Shown: one piece after another, positions 9,200-18,421 of the stretch | How the letters are laid out: each line of letters begins with the position of its first letter | Numbering within the stretch: position 1 is the stretch's first letter | Assembly (NCBI GenBank): GCA_965225895.1 | Contig: CBDDBR010000011.1 | Coordinates: 2,108,001-2,172,000, forward strand | Reading direction: 5' to 3' | Length of the DNA stretch: 64,000 nt | From: Endobugula sp965225895 | GTDB taxonomy: Bacteria > Pseudomonadota > Gammaproteobacteria > Pseudomonadales > Cellvibrionaceae | Translations under genes and position numbers: made by a program | Notes under the pieces: generated by a model | Database searches by the model: none | What the model saw: the letters and a program-made list of their open reading frames with translations, nothing else | What the model was told of the DNA's origin: nothing

Positions 9200-10354
9200 T
9201 TACAATGCTTTTCTTAATGCGTCGGCTTTATCGGTTTTTTCCCATGTGAAATTTTCTTCTTCACGACCAAAGTGACCATAAGCAGCTGTTGGTTGATAAA
9301 TGGGACGCTTAAGATCAAGCATATCAACTAAACCGCCAGCACGAAGATCAAAATGCTCTCGTACGAGTGCTGAAATTTCAGCATCCGATAATTTACCAGT
9401 ACCAAATGTGTTAATTGAAATAGATGTTGGCTCAGATACACCAATAGCATAAGACACTTGAATCTCACAACGATCAGCCAGCCCTGCTGCAACAATATTT
9501 TTTGCTACATAACGACCCGCATATGCTGCTGAACGATCCACTTTTGATGGGTCTTTACCTGAGAAAGCTCCACCACCGTGACGCGCCATACCACCATAGG
9601 TATCAACAATAATCTTACGCCCCGTTAAACCACAGTCACCTACTGGCCCACCAATCACAAAATTACCCGTTGGGTTAATGTGAAATAATGTGTCTGCATG
9701 TAACCACTCTTCAGGCAATACAGGCTTAACAATTTCTTGCATCACGGCCTCACGTAAATCGCCTAGGCTAATTCCTTCATCATGTTGTGTTGATAAAACA
9801 ACCGCATCAATCGCTACAGGCTTACCGTTTTCATAACGCAATGTCACTTGGCTTTTTGCATCTGGACGCAACCACGCTAATGTTCCGTCTTTACGTGCTT
9901 GCGCTTGACGCTCAACTAAACGATGCGAATAATAAATAGGCGCAGGCATTAATACACTAGTTTCGTTGGTTGCATAACCAAACATTAAGCCTTGGTCACC
10001 TGCACCTTGGTCTTTGTTATCACCTTCGTCAACACCCATTGCAATATCGGCCGACTGTTTACCAATCGCATTAATAACGGCACATGTGCCGCCATCAAAA
10101 CCCACTTCGTGAGAATCATAACCAATATCAGTAATCACTTTGCGAACAATATCTTCTAGTTCAACATATGTATTGGTACGTACTTCACCTGCTAATACCA
10201 CCATGCCTGTTTTCACTAATGTTTCTACGGCAACACGTGAGTTTGGATCATCTTTTAACATGGCATCAACAACGGCATCAGATACCTGATCGGCCATTTT
10301 ATCTGGATGACCTTCTGATACAGACTCTGATGTAAATACTGAATACTCTGACAT
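9200..10354 (-). CDS. metK: S-adenosylmethionine synthetase MetK
   Basis: MetK (384 aa) makes SAM from ATP and methionine. Visible signatures are GHPDKMADQ at the N-terminus (ATP/metal site), GAGDQGLMFGYA (the first PROSITE-type motif) and GGGAFSGKDPSKVDRSA (phosphate-binding loop). An AGAGGAAG site lies upstream of the ATG. It lies 47 bp downstream of the ArsR-methyltransferase regulator and 67 bp upstream of ahcY, all on the minus strand, so the three are probably cotranscribed. Confidence 0.98.
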   Translation of the reverse strand: MSEYSVFTSESVSEGHPDKMADQVSDAVVDAMLKDDPNSRVAVETLVKTGMVVLAGEVRTNTYVELEDIVRKVITDIGYDSHEVGFDGGTCAVINAIGKQSADIAMGVDEGDNKDQGAGDQGLMFGYATNETSVLMPAPIYYSHRLVERQAQARKDGTLAWLRPDAKSQVTLRYENGKPVAIDAVVLSTQHDEGISLGDLREAVMQEIVKPVLPEEWLHADTLFHINPTGNFVIGGPVGDCGLTGRKIIVDTYGGMARHGGGAFSGKDPSKVDRSAAYAGRYVAKNIVAAGLADRCEIQVSYAIGVSEPTSISINTFGTGKLSDAEISALVREHFDLRAGGLVDMLDLKRPIYQPTAAYGHFGREEENFTWEKTDKADALRKAL

Positions 10355-10401
10355 ATTAACGCTTCCTCTATTAGTATAATTTCAACGATAAGACGACTGT
10401 C

Positions 10402-11367
10402 TTACATTTTTGTAAATTGCTGCAATTGGATTTGAAACCCATTTCGCAGCGCTAAATAATTGCTGTGCCCCTGTTGCAAACCAGCTAATGACGCCCATCG
10501 CTGCAACTCACCAGCATCAAAACCTAACCACACATCACCACAGGCATTTTTTGCCCAATCTTGATCATGGCGACATAAATCCGTGATCAATAACACCCCA
10601 CCTTTTTGCAAGCCAGCGGCAATATCTGTAAATATGTCCGCAGGCGACGGCGTATGGTGCAACACCATATTCATTACCACACAATTAACACTCAGCTCTG
10701 TGGCAACTAAAAAAGAGGTATCACCATGAACAAATTCAATATTACTAACGCCCTGCTGCACACAATATTGTTCTGCTTGCGTTAACATTGTTGGTGCATT
10801 ATCTAAGGCTATCACTTGCTGAAAGTGTGTAGCTAATACTGGTAAAAACTCACCCGCCCCAGGCCCCACTTCAACAGCCACCGCATCCGAGCTTGGCAAA
10901 GTCTTACGTAACAACTCAGCTACTGCATCACCATAAGCGGGGTATTCTGCTATTAAATCTTGATGCGCTTTAAATTTATCGGCCTGTTGTACAAAAAACT
11001 GCTGTGAGGCATTGGTACGCCCCTCTTTTACTTGCTGTAGCCGTTGCTGCATTACATCGCTCATCTCTATCGCATCGATAGTGACGTACAGTTGTTGCTG
11101 CAAGAACATGAGGCCTTTTGTCGCATTAGGCACTGCTCGGCTATAAAAAATCGAATTACCTTCTCTGCGCTTAGCAACTAATTCTGCTTCTGCCAATACT
11201 TTTAAGTGGTGGCTCATTCCTGACTGCTTGTATTGAAAAATCTCACAAAGCTCTAATACACCATAAGAATCTTGCGCCAACACTCGCAACACCTCTAAAC
11301 GCAAAGGATCGCCAGCGGCTTTATTCAAAATTGATATATCTGCAAAGCAGGGCTGTACCATTTTCAT
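10402..11367 (-). CDS. SahR-like regulator: ArsR-type HTH fused to a SAM-dependent methyltransferase domain
   Basis: The 321-aa protein has an ArsR/SmtB winged helix in its first ~95 residues (AAGDPLRLEVLRVLAQ, then the recognition-helix region QSGMSHHLKVLAEAELV, then EGNSIFYSRA) joined to a class I methyltransferase domain. The SAM-binding motif is VAVEVGPGAGEFLPVL, with VIALDNAPTML and NMVLHHTPSPADIF downstream. It heads the metK-ahcY(-metF) group. ArsR-family SahR proteins are known to repress SAM-cycle genes in Proteobacteria and respond to S-adenosylhomocysteine. By context this is that regulator, and I infer that the methyltransferase domain is the SAM/SAH sensor. I place the start at the ATG at 11367: the sigma70 promoter just upstream predicts transcription beginning at or one base before that ATG. 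The frame runs further upstream to 11448 but would have to read through the operator. Confidence 0.88.
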   Translation of the reverse strand: MKMVQPCFADISILNKAAGDPLRLEVLRVLAQDSYGVLELCEIFQYKQSGMSHHLKVLAEAELVAKRREGNSIFYSRAVPNATKGLMFLQQQLYVTIDAIEMSDVMQQRLQQVKEGRTNASQQFFVQQADKFKAHQDLIAEYPAYGDAVAELLRKTLPSSDAVAVEVGPGAGEFLPVLATHFQQVIALDNAPTMLTQAEQYCVQQGVSNIEFVHGDTSFLVATELSVNCVVMNMVLHHTPSPADIFTDIAAGLQKGGVLLITDLCRHDQDWAKNACGDVWLGFDAGELQRWASLAGLQQGHSNYLALRNGFQIQLQQFTKM

Positions 11368-11373
11368 AATGGC

Positions 11374-11402
11374 ACTATAGCAGGAAGACACATCTATATC
11401 AA
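11374..11402 (-). promoter_or_regulatory. Sigma70 promoter of the SahR-like gene, apparently leaderless
   Basis: On the minus strand a -35 TTGATA (11402-11397), a 17-base spacer and a -10 TATAGT (11379-11374) are present. The ATG begins 7 bases after the -10, where transcription should start. The mRNA would therefore be leaderless or nearly so, and no Shine-Dalgarno sequence is visible before the ATG, which agrees. The -35 lies inside one arm of the adjacent operator. Confidence 0.6.
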
Positions 11403-11424
11403 AAAATCTTGATATAGATGTGTC
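11387..11424. promoter_or_regulatory. Perfect 16-bp inverted repeat, probable SahR-like operator
   Basis: The arms GACACATCTATATCAA (11387-11402) and its exact reverse complement (11409-11424) are separated by 6 bases. The repeat covers the -35 element of the SahR-like gene, as expected for an autorepressor site of an ArsR-family dimer. The 16-of-16 match is well beyond chance for a window this size. Binding by this regulator is inferred from position. Confidence 0.7.
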
Positions 11425-11615
11425 GCTTACAATAAAAACGCACCACAAAAGCTATAAAAACATAACGGGCTAAATCCAAAACGATCTATAGCACGCGCTC
11501 ATAGCAACTTATTGATCTAGTAGATGTATGTACTTTTGTCACGCCTCCACTAAACTTATTCACTATAAGTACTAGGTATTACATCTGTAGCCACACAACC
11601 AGAGAGGTCATCGTT

Positions 11616-12680
11616 GTGCATAGTGATAGTAAAACCCAAACACTCACCTACACTGCTGATCTGTCATCAAAAACAGTACTCGCAATCACAACGGCCTGTA
11701 TATTGGCTACGCTATGCACACCTAAAGCCAATGCCGCACTGAATTTATCGGACAACACTCGTTGGGCCATTGATACCTCTAGCCGATACACCGACACAAC
11801 AAAAGCCAATGATCACCACGAAGTATTTGCACAACACGTTGTGGGATTTGATTTTTACAGCAAAATTGTGAGTCACGGACGCGACGTAGCCACCATCGTT
11901 TTTCAACCCTATTGGATAGAGCTCAACAATCGCGTGTCTCCGCCTTCTTTTTTTAGTGATGGTAACGACGGGGCACTAAATTGGCGCATAGCAAATATTA
12001 ATTACACTGGTCTCAGCCGTGGCGGTTTTAATATACGCGCAGGCCACTTTGAAGTTCCCTTTGGACTTGAACAAAACATTGATAGCAATGGCACTTTACG
12101 TCAATTCACCGCTTCTGATCGCAATATTAAAGCCGATTGGGGCGCCAGTATTAATGGCGTACTTCCCTCTATAGAGTATGAGATTGCACTCACTAGAGGC
12201 ACAGGTAACAACATAACGAATGACTCTATCGACAATACTGATCCTTCTATATTTTCTGGACGTATAGGTACATTATCCACCCTAAATACTATATGGGGGT
12301 TCTCTTTTCTTGATGGCGATATTGTCTCTGGCAATAACACCGTTGCCCGACGTCGCATAGGTATCGATTGGACACATTATTATAATCATTGGGAATTTAT
12401 CAGCGAAATTTCCACAGGCGATAATGGCGACACAGACACCAACAATGCTTTTTTTGAAATCGCATGGAACAACCCCAGTCATAACGTAAAAATTTACAAT
12501 CAATGGCAATACCGTACACGAGAGCTGAATAGCACCATTGACACACGTTTTTTTACCTTAGGTAGCCAATGGTTCATCACAAATAAAATAGATGTGAGTG
12601 CCGCATGGTTAAAAACGCTAGCCGATCAAAGTGCCAACAATACATCCACTGTCAATATTCAATTTAGAATACGTCTATAA
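11616..12680 (+). CDS. Outer-membrane porin of the OprO/OprP-like type
   Basis: The 354-aa product begins at a GTG with AGAGAGG eight bases upstream. It has a long signal peptide with a likely cleavage after the Ala-Asn-Ala at about residues 39-41. The mature part alternates polar and aromatic residues as in a beta barrel and ends in an aromatic/hydrophobic strand. The segment GGFNIRAGHFEVPFGLEQ resembles the phosphate-selective porin O/P family. Substrate is unknown. It is the first gene of a plus-strand group: the next gene starts 12 bp later, followed by a GGDEF-EAL protein. The shared operon suggests a link between the porin's cargo and cyclic-di-GMP signalling, but that is inference. Confidence 0.75.
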   Translation: MHSDSKTQTLTYTADLSSKTVLAITTACILATLCTPKANAALNLSDNTRWAIDTSSRYTDTTKANDHHEVFAQHVVGFDFYSKIVSHGRDVATIVFQPYWIELNNRVSPPSFFSDGNDGALNWRIANINYTGLSRGGFNIRAGHFEVPFGLEQNIDSNGTLRQFTASDRNIKADWGASINGVLPSIEYEIALTRGTGNNITNDSIDNTDPSIFSGRIGTLSTLNTIWGFSFLDGDIVSGNNTVARRRIGIDWTHYYNHWEFISEISTGDNGDTDTNNAFFEIAWNNPSHNVKIYNQWQYRTRELNSTIDTRFFTLGSQWFITNKIDVSAAWLKTLADQSANNTSTVNIQFRIRL

Positions 12681-12692
12681 GAGGTACCCACA

Positions 12693-13712
12693 ATGAATCC
12701 TTTAACGACTCGATGCCAATTACTTTTTTCTAGCATCATTATTCTTGCAGGGATTTATAGCGCACATAGTTATGCGGCGTATTGCTCTTTACGTGATCCC
12801 GTTAGCGCTATCAATATGCTGTATCCAAATGCAAGCCACCATCGCTCAATTACCCGAGAGGTTGACCGATCTAGCCGTGATGCCGTTTCGCAACGCCTAC
12901 CTTTTACATTACTATTTAATGAATTAGGAAAGCACACCCTTTACATTGTAATGGATAAAAAAATGCCTCTGGGTTTTATTCATGCACGTTCCGAATTATC
13001 AGATTTTGGCCTCATTGAAATTGTTTGGGCGCTTAATCCTGACATGACGATTAAAGACAGCTATTTTCAGCGCTGCCGCAACAAACAATGCCGTGACGCC
13101 ATTTTTATTTCTGAAATAAAAGCTCTGGTTAACAATAAAACATTTGATGAACTCAATGCGTTAATTGACCAGAAAAGTGAGCTAAATAATTCTGAGTCAA
13201 ACACATCATTTACTGCAAAAAGTACAGGGCTAAAACAAGCCATTATTAAATCGGCACTAAAAACTATTGCCGTGACAGAAAGCGTATGGCAAAAAGATAT
13301 TCACCGTGCACAACGTGAAAAATTAACTTACTCACAATTTAGCCCTCAAAAAGCATTATCTATTACCGCAATCACACCACAACATAACACTACAAAAAAA
13401 CACGAGAAAATAACCTTTAATATGGTGTACCCCACAAGTATTAAAACGTATAAAGTTAGCACGTCAACAGAAAAATTAGGCACTATTGTTTATGCTAAAT
13501 GGGAGCAGTACGGGCATAAAGGCGCCTTTAATTGGTTGTTTTCAAACGATGGTACTGTTCTAGACATTCAACCAAGTCAGCCATGGCCAAATGACGAAAT
13601 AGCACGCGAATTTCAACAAACTCTCGGAAAGAACATTAGCGATAAAAGCCAATGTAATACTGCCACAGAATTAGCTGGCGAAAAATTATTTCGTTTAAGC
13701 CAACAACATTAG
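12693..13712 (+). CDS. Uncharacterised periplasmic protein with two similar halves
   Basis: I do not recognise this 339-aa protein by name. It has a signal peptide (hydrophobic 9-25, cleavage near SYA|AYC) and a GAGGT ribosome site. Two segments look like a duplicated unit: around residues 88-135 (PLGFIHARSEL, then IEIVWALNPDMTIKD) and around residues 250-300 (KLGTIVYAKWEQ, then FNWLFSNDGTVLD). The pattern of a hydrophobic strand, then Asp/Asn-Asp-Gly/Met-Thr, then a short strand recalls the FMN_bind fold of RnfG/NqrC, but I see no covalent-flavin Ser/Thr motif. A Cys-x4-Cys pair lies in QRCRNKQCRD. It sits between the porin and a membrane GGDEF-EAL protein, so a periplasmic ligand-binding or signal-input role is plausible but unproven. 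Confidence 0.7.
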   Translation: MNPLTTRCQLLFSSIIILAGIYSAHSYAAYCSLRDPVSAINMLYPNASHHRSITREVDRSSRDAVSQRLPFTLLFNELGKHTLYIVMDKKMPLGFIHARSELSDFGLIEIVWALNPDMTIKDSYFQRCRNKQCRDAIFISEIKALVNNKTFDELNALIDQKSELNNSESNTSFTAKSTGLKQAIIKSALKTIAVTESVWQKDIHRAQREKLTYSQFSPQKALSITAITPQHNTTKKHEKITFNMVYPTSIKTYKVSTSTEKLGTIVYAKWEQYGHKGAFNWLFSNDGTVLDIQPSQPWPNDEIAREFQQTLGKNISDKSQCNTATELAGEKLFRLSQQH

Positions 13713-13731
13713 GCCAACCTATTTATACACG

Positions 13732-15900
13732 ATGAAAATTAAGCACTACCTCGCTATTCTCATTCTTACATGCCTTGGCTTGGGCTATGGCATGGAAGCC
13801 CTATTATCAAATTACCAACAAAAAACACAAAATCTAGTAGAGCTAGAATATCAATATAATATTGCAACACGAGACATAGACCGATTAAAAAACGACTCTC
13901 TGCAATACATTATTTCTATAGACCTTATTTTAGGCTCTGATCAAAACTATCTATTACCTGGCGCATTAAGAATGGGAGACCTTCTTATTCAACAGATTAA
14001 TGCCAAAAAAGATTCTTTATTGCAGAAACGTCACACACAAGAATTAGCTAACGCGAAAAACATTATTAGCAAGACATTAACGCTACTCAATACAAGCAAA
14101 ACACTTTCTTACGAAAACAGAGAAAGCCAGCTATACACTCTTCTTACCGAGTTTGATACTCTTTCTGATTCATTAACAACCATATTAGAAAACATTACTC
14201 AAAAATTACATACAGCTAATGAAGAACACCGTAGCGTTACACAAAAATATACGCAGCAAAATATAATTCATTCATATTCTATTCGCGTATTTTATGGCGT
14301 ATTTGTTTTCTTTATTTGGATATGGATTTACAAAAGCATATCTAAACCTATAGAAATTCTGATCCAACATGTAAAAACAATAGAAGAAGACGAAGAACAC
14401 AAAATAGAACATGGCGGCCCCAAAGAAGTTAAATTTCTTTCTACGCAAATAGAAAGTACCGAAAAAAAACTATTACTACAAGCACTGCACGACCCACTCA
14501 CCAATTTATACAATCGCCGAGAATTTTCTAGAAAGACAGAACTCGCCTTTGCTAAAAACAAAAAAATTAATCATCAAATACATTGTTTTATCAACAAAAT
14601 TCCCGTGCAAAATGGAAGAGTAAAAGCATTATTAACTGAAGCGCCAGAATCGCAACACGACCTATGCGTATGCATTATTGACATTGACCGATTTAAGGCA
14701 GTAAACGATAACTGTGGCCATGCTGCAGGTGACGAGCTATTAATTATTGCTGCTAATGAAATAGAAGAAACCGCAGGTAAAAACAATATTATTGGTCGCT
14801 TAGGGGGGGATGAATTCGGCATTTTATTTATCAACACATCTAAAGATGAATGCATTAAACGTATTGATAGTATTCTTAATAAAATACGGAGTATTCACTT
14901 TGAAAGAGGAGGGGCTATTTATCGAATAAGCGCCAGCATTGGTATGGCCTTTGTAACTGACCCCTCAATTCCCAGTAGTGAATGGATCAATACGGCAGAT
15001 GCAGGTTGCTTTGTTGCCAAAGATTGCGGCAGAGACAATCGACAAATTATGATCTTAAATGATGACCGATTAAACTCTATCCGCAACGACACCAAGGTCT
15101 ACAACGATGTAATCAAAGCATTAGAAGAAGATCGTTTTGTTTTATATCACCAACGCATTACAGGCGTACAAGAAAATAACCGTGGCGAACACTATTTTGA
15201 AATTCTTATTCGCATGATTGCCGAAGACAATAGCATTGTCGCACCTTGCTATTTTATGAATACTGTTGAGCGTTTTGATCTTATAACACGACTAGACCGC
15301 TGGGTTGTTAGCAATACTATAGCGTGGCTAGAAGCACACCCCGAAAAAACAGCAATGATTGATACCTGCTCAATTAATTTATCAGGAAAATCACTCGCCA
15401 GTAAAGAAATGCATCATTTTCTTAAAGACGCACTCAGCAATACATCGGTACCTGCCCATAAAATTTGTTTTGAAATCACAGAAACCGCCGCAGTCAATGA
15501 CATTAATCAAGCACAACGATTAATTAAAAACTTGCGTTCTATTGGTTGTCGATTTGCGCTTGACGATTTTGGTTCTGGGCTTTCATCTTTTGCTTACTTG
15601 CAAAATTTAGCCGTGGATGCCATAAAAATTGATGGCCTGTTTGTTAAAAATTTAGCCAGCAATGACTTTGATCAAGTAATGGTAAAAAGCATTAATGAGT
15701 TGGCAAAAAATGTTAATATGAAAACTATCGCAGAATTTGTTGAAACAAAAGAAATTGCTGATATTTTACAGCGCATAGGGATTCACTATGCCCAAGGCTA
15801 TCATTTTCATCAGCCTGAACCACTTGATGCAGTACAACTATCAAAAATCAGCACAATACCATCTATCAAGGATCCATCTGTAACGTCACTGCACCAATAG
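13732..15900 (+). CDS. Membrane GGDEF-EAL cyclic-di-GMP protein
   Basis: The 722-aa protein has membrane segments at about 4-23 and 184-202 enclosing a helical periplasmic sensor, then a HAMP-like linker, GGDEF and EAL domains. The cyclase motif is intact (GGDEF at 358-362), but no RxxD inhibitory site lies five residues before it. The GGDEF domain carries an extra ~35-residue insertion after LYNRREF. In the EAL domain the signature is EIL-IR (490-494), the NLSGKS Asn and FEITET Glu are present, the DDFGSG (611-616) has Ser for Thr, and the IKIDG Lys and AEFVET Glu are kept. Phosphodiesterase activity is therefore plausible. It is the last gene of the porin operon, 19 bp after the periplasmic gene, and ends 3 bp from the convergent downstream gene. 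Confidence 0.88.
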   Translation: MKIKHYLAILILTCLGLGYGMEALLSNYQQKTQNLVELEYQYNIATRDIDRLKNDSLQYIISIDLILGSDQNYLLPGALRMGDLLIQQINAKKDSLLQKRHTQELANAKNIISKTLTLLNTSKTLSYENRESQLYTLLTEFDTLSDSLTTILENITQKLHTANEEHRSVTQKYTQQNIIHSYSIRVFYGVFVFFIWIWIYKSISKPIEILIQHVKTIEEDEEHKIEHGGPKEVKFLSTQIESTEKKLLLQALHDPLTNLYNRREFSRKTELAFAKNKKINHQIHCFINKIPVQNGRVKALLTEAPESQHDLCVCIIDIDRFKAVNDNCGHAAGDELLIIAANEIEETAGKNNIIGRLGGDEFGILFINTSKDECIKRIDSILNKIRSIHFERGGAIYRISASIGMAFVTDPSIPSSEWINTADAGCFVAKDCGRDNRQIMILNDDRLNSIRNDTKVYNDVIKALEEDRFVLYHQRITGVQENNRGEHYFEILIRMIAEDNSIVAPCYFMNTVERFDLITRLDRWVVSNTIAWLEAHPEKTAMIDTCSINLSGKSLASKEMHHFLKDALSNTSVPAHKICFEITETAAVNDINQAQRLIKNLRSIGCRFALDDFGSGLSSFAYLQNLAVDAIKIDGLFVKNLASNDFDQVMVKSINELAKNVNMKTIAEFVETKEIADILQRIGIHYAQGYHFHQPEPLDAVQLSKISTIPSIKDPSVTSLHQ

Positions 15901-15903
15901 TGC

Positions 15904-17316
15904 CTATGCTTTATAATTAAACAAGCCACCTGAAATAATTTTTCCCGCCGCGCCATCGGGTAGATGATCTTCCCAACCACTACCGCCTGATTGAATGTGT
16001 TTTAACACATCCCGCGAATGAATTTTAAATAATTCAGGGTCGCTAGTTTCAATACCAAATAGAAAATTATTTTCCAAAAGATGGCGATATAAAAATCGTA
16101 AATGGCTCGGCACAGTGACCGATGTAAATTCTCGTACATCGCCCTCTTCGGACATTTCGGGGTAAATATACATTCGCGTATTATCAGGAAACAATTTACC
16201 AAAACCTTCTAAGATGCCGCCTTCAACTCCACGATAGCTTTCTTCATCAAAAATACTATTAATATTAATCATGCCAACCACAATACCAATTTGTAATTGC
16301 GTATATTGCCTAAAGTATTCACGTAATGAAAAATAACGCGTGTAATCTGAAATTAATACCGAGTAACCCAAAGAGTTCAGCAATTGCACTCTCTCAATAA
16401 GATCTTTCTTTGATACATTCAAATCATTACCGCGTGCATCATTTAAAGAGATTTCCGCAATGGCTACTGTGTTTTCTCGGCTCACCCCTTTTTGCTGCGT
16501 GAATGAGTTTAATCCTTGCTCAATCATATCAACATTTAATTTAGTGGCTGGCTGAAAAGAACCTCGTGTGGTTAGTACATTTTTTTTGTATAGCATCTCA
16601 GCAGGTACTGCAACCGTACCGTCAGAATTAAACATGATAGCTCGCGTTTTCCAACAGCGAATAAGATGTAAATTCACCTCGCGATTATCTACGTCTTCAA
16701 AATAGGGGCCGCTAAAATTAATACAGTCAATCTCGATACGGTCAGAAGCAATATTATCCGTTAATGAATCAATTAAATCTTTAGTAGATTCGGGATAATA
16801 ATAAGCGGCATAAATTAAATTTACACCTATAATGCCCAATGCTTCTTGTTGTAATTCTGCCGTTTTATCACGCATACGCACATGGATGATAACCTCCGAA
16901 GGCTCCGCTCCTGGGTACATCTGCAAACGCACGCCACACCATGCATGGCATTCATTATCTCGATTAAAACTTTTTGCCTGCACGGTGGTTGCATAAGCAA
17001 AATATCGTGTAGATTTTGCTCTTACTGAGCCTACTCGATCAATCACTAACTGAAACTCAGTTTCCATCATTGATTGAACACGCGCTTTACTCACGTAACG
17101 TCGGCTTTTTTCAACCCCATAAATAGCATCAGAAAATTTCATATCATAAGCAGACATTGTTTTTGCTATTGTGCCTGCCGCCGCACCAGCTAAGAAAAAC
17201 TGTCGTGCCACTTCTTGGCCTGCGCCAATTTCAACAATTGTGCCGTATTTTTTTTCATCTAAATTAATTTTTAACGCTTTTTGAGTGGTAGAGCGCGAAC
17301 TCACATTTTTTTTCAT
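15904..17316 (-). CDS. Conserved protein of unknown function (about 470 aa)
   Basis: The N-terminus contains IVEIGAGQEVARQFF, AAGTIAKTMSAYDM and KFSDAIYGVE, a pattern I recall from a widely conserved bacterial family with no established function. Some database entries for such proteins carry unrelated names such as receptor or adenylyltransferase, which this sequence does not support: there is no signal peptide, TonB barrel or nucleotidyltransferase motif. The composition is soluble and cytoplasmic. The start is the ATG at 17316 (MKKNVSSRS), with GGAG five bases upstream; an in-frame ATG-less extension to 17355 is unlikely. It is convergent with the GGDEF-EAL gene (3 bp) and separated by 202 bp from the TauE gene, so it looks like a single-gene unit. 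Confidence 0.75.
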   Translation of the reverse strand: MKKNVSSRSTTQKALKINLDEKKYGTIVEIGAGQEVARQFFLAGAAAGTIAKTMSAYDMKFSDAIYGVEKSRRYVSKARVQSMMETEFQLVIDRVGSVRAKSTRYFAYATTVQAKSFNRDNECHAWCGVRLQMYPGAEPSEVIIHVRMRDKTAELQQEALGIIGVNLIYAAYYYPESTKDLIDSLTDNIASDRIEIDCINFSGPYFEDVDNREVNLHLIRCWKTRAIMFNSDGTVAVPAEMLYKKNVLTTRGSFQPATKLNVDMIEQGLNSFTQQKGVSRENTVAIAEISLNDARGNDLNVSKKDLIERVQLLNSLGYSVLISDYTRYFSLREYFRQYTQLQIGIVVGMININSIFDEESYRGVEGGILEGFGKLFPDNTRMYIYPEMSEEGDVREFTSVTVPSHLRFLYRHLLENNFLFGIETSDPELFKIHSRDVLKHIQSGGSGWEDHLPDGAAGKIISGGLFNYKA

Positions 17317-17518
17317 GAATACTCCAAAATCATGCAACAATAATTGTACATACAACGATAGTCTTAATAGGCGGGTGAAAATAATTCATATTTAGTCAAT
17401 ATCATACGCGGTTATCTAGGCATTTTCTAAAGCCAACAAGCCACCTTTTACTATTGTCTAAGTATTTATTGTTCATCATAAAATTGCGCACTTTTATGGT
17501 GCTAAAAATGATGTGATA

Positions 17519-18301
17519 TTACCAAAAGATTTTTGCTAACAACGACACCCCTGTCAGTATAGTCAAGCCTTCAAACAAACGTTTAATCCAACGATTACCT
17601 TGCTGAACAGCAATATTCGCGCCTAAATATCCACCCACAAAAGAACCTGCAACCAAAGGAACTACCCAAGCCCATTTCACATCACCTAATAACGATAATG
17701 TAATGGCTCCTGTGCCATTCCAAAAAAAGCCAACCAGTATCATCGTCATAGCCACTGCCCGCTTATAGTCTAGACCAAACCAATGTACGAACCATAACGT
17801 GGCAAACAATCCTGTACCTGAGGTTAGCGAACCGTTGATAAAACCAATCGTAAACGTAACCACGCCGCCAATCAGCAGGCCTAAGACATGTCGGTTTTTA
17901 GGTTGAAAATCTTGACCCAACTGAGGCTTACAAATCGAATATATTCCTAAAGCCAAGGTTAATATCCCTAAGCTAGCAGTAGCCATGCGGTCAGGAACAT
18001 TCAGAATTACCATGGCACCCAAAACAACGCCAGGCAAACCAAACGCCAAAATAAAAAGAGAAAATGTTAAATCAACTATACGCTCCTTACGATAACGTAA
18101 GGTCGAACCTAAACCCAAAGCAACAGTCGCAATTTTATGCGTTGCGAGCGCTACACCAAATGGCAAACCCATAAATAATAAAATAGGTAACTGCAATAAG
18201 CCTGCACCACCACCTGCCATCGCAGAGAGCGTGTTAGCCAAAAGAGCAATTAAAAATAAAAGGTGAAATTCTATAGAGAATAAGGCGTCAATAAACCACA
18301 T
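17519..18301 (-). CDS. TauE/SafE (TSUP) family membrane permease
   Basis: The 260-aa protein is almost wholly hydrophobic with about eight membrane helices in two halves. The first half carries LSAMAGGGAGLLQLP and ATHKIATVALGLGS, and the second half GFINGSLTSGTGLF, the repeated Gly-rich motifs of the TSUP family. Members export or import small sulfonates, sulfite or other organic anions. Substrate cannot be read from sequence, and no sulfur genes lie next to it. It is divergent from the PAS-GGDEF gene (120 bp between starts). Confidence 0.88.
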   Translation of the reverse strand: MWFIDALFSIEFHLLFLIALLANTLSAMAGGGAGLLQLPILLFMGLPFGVALATHKIATVALGLGSTLRYRKERIVDLTFSLFILAFGLPGVVLGAMVILNVPDRMATASLGILTLALGIYSICKPQLGQDFQPKNRHVLGLLIGGVVTFTIGFINGSLTSGTGLFATLWFVHWFGLDYKRAVAMTMILVGFFWNGTGAITLSLLGDVKWAWVVPLVAGSFVGGYLGANIAVQQGNRWIKRLFEGLTILTGVSLLAKIFW

Positions 18302-18421
18302 AAAACCATGATAAAGGCTTATCTTGTCACATACTAGCGCATACGCTTTTATTTTTTATTGTCAAGACGCCACTTTACTTACTATACTTGACTTGCAACT
18401 CTAAAGGATTATGCAAAAGTA

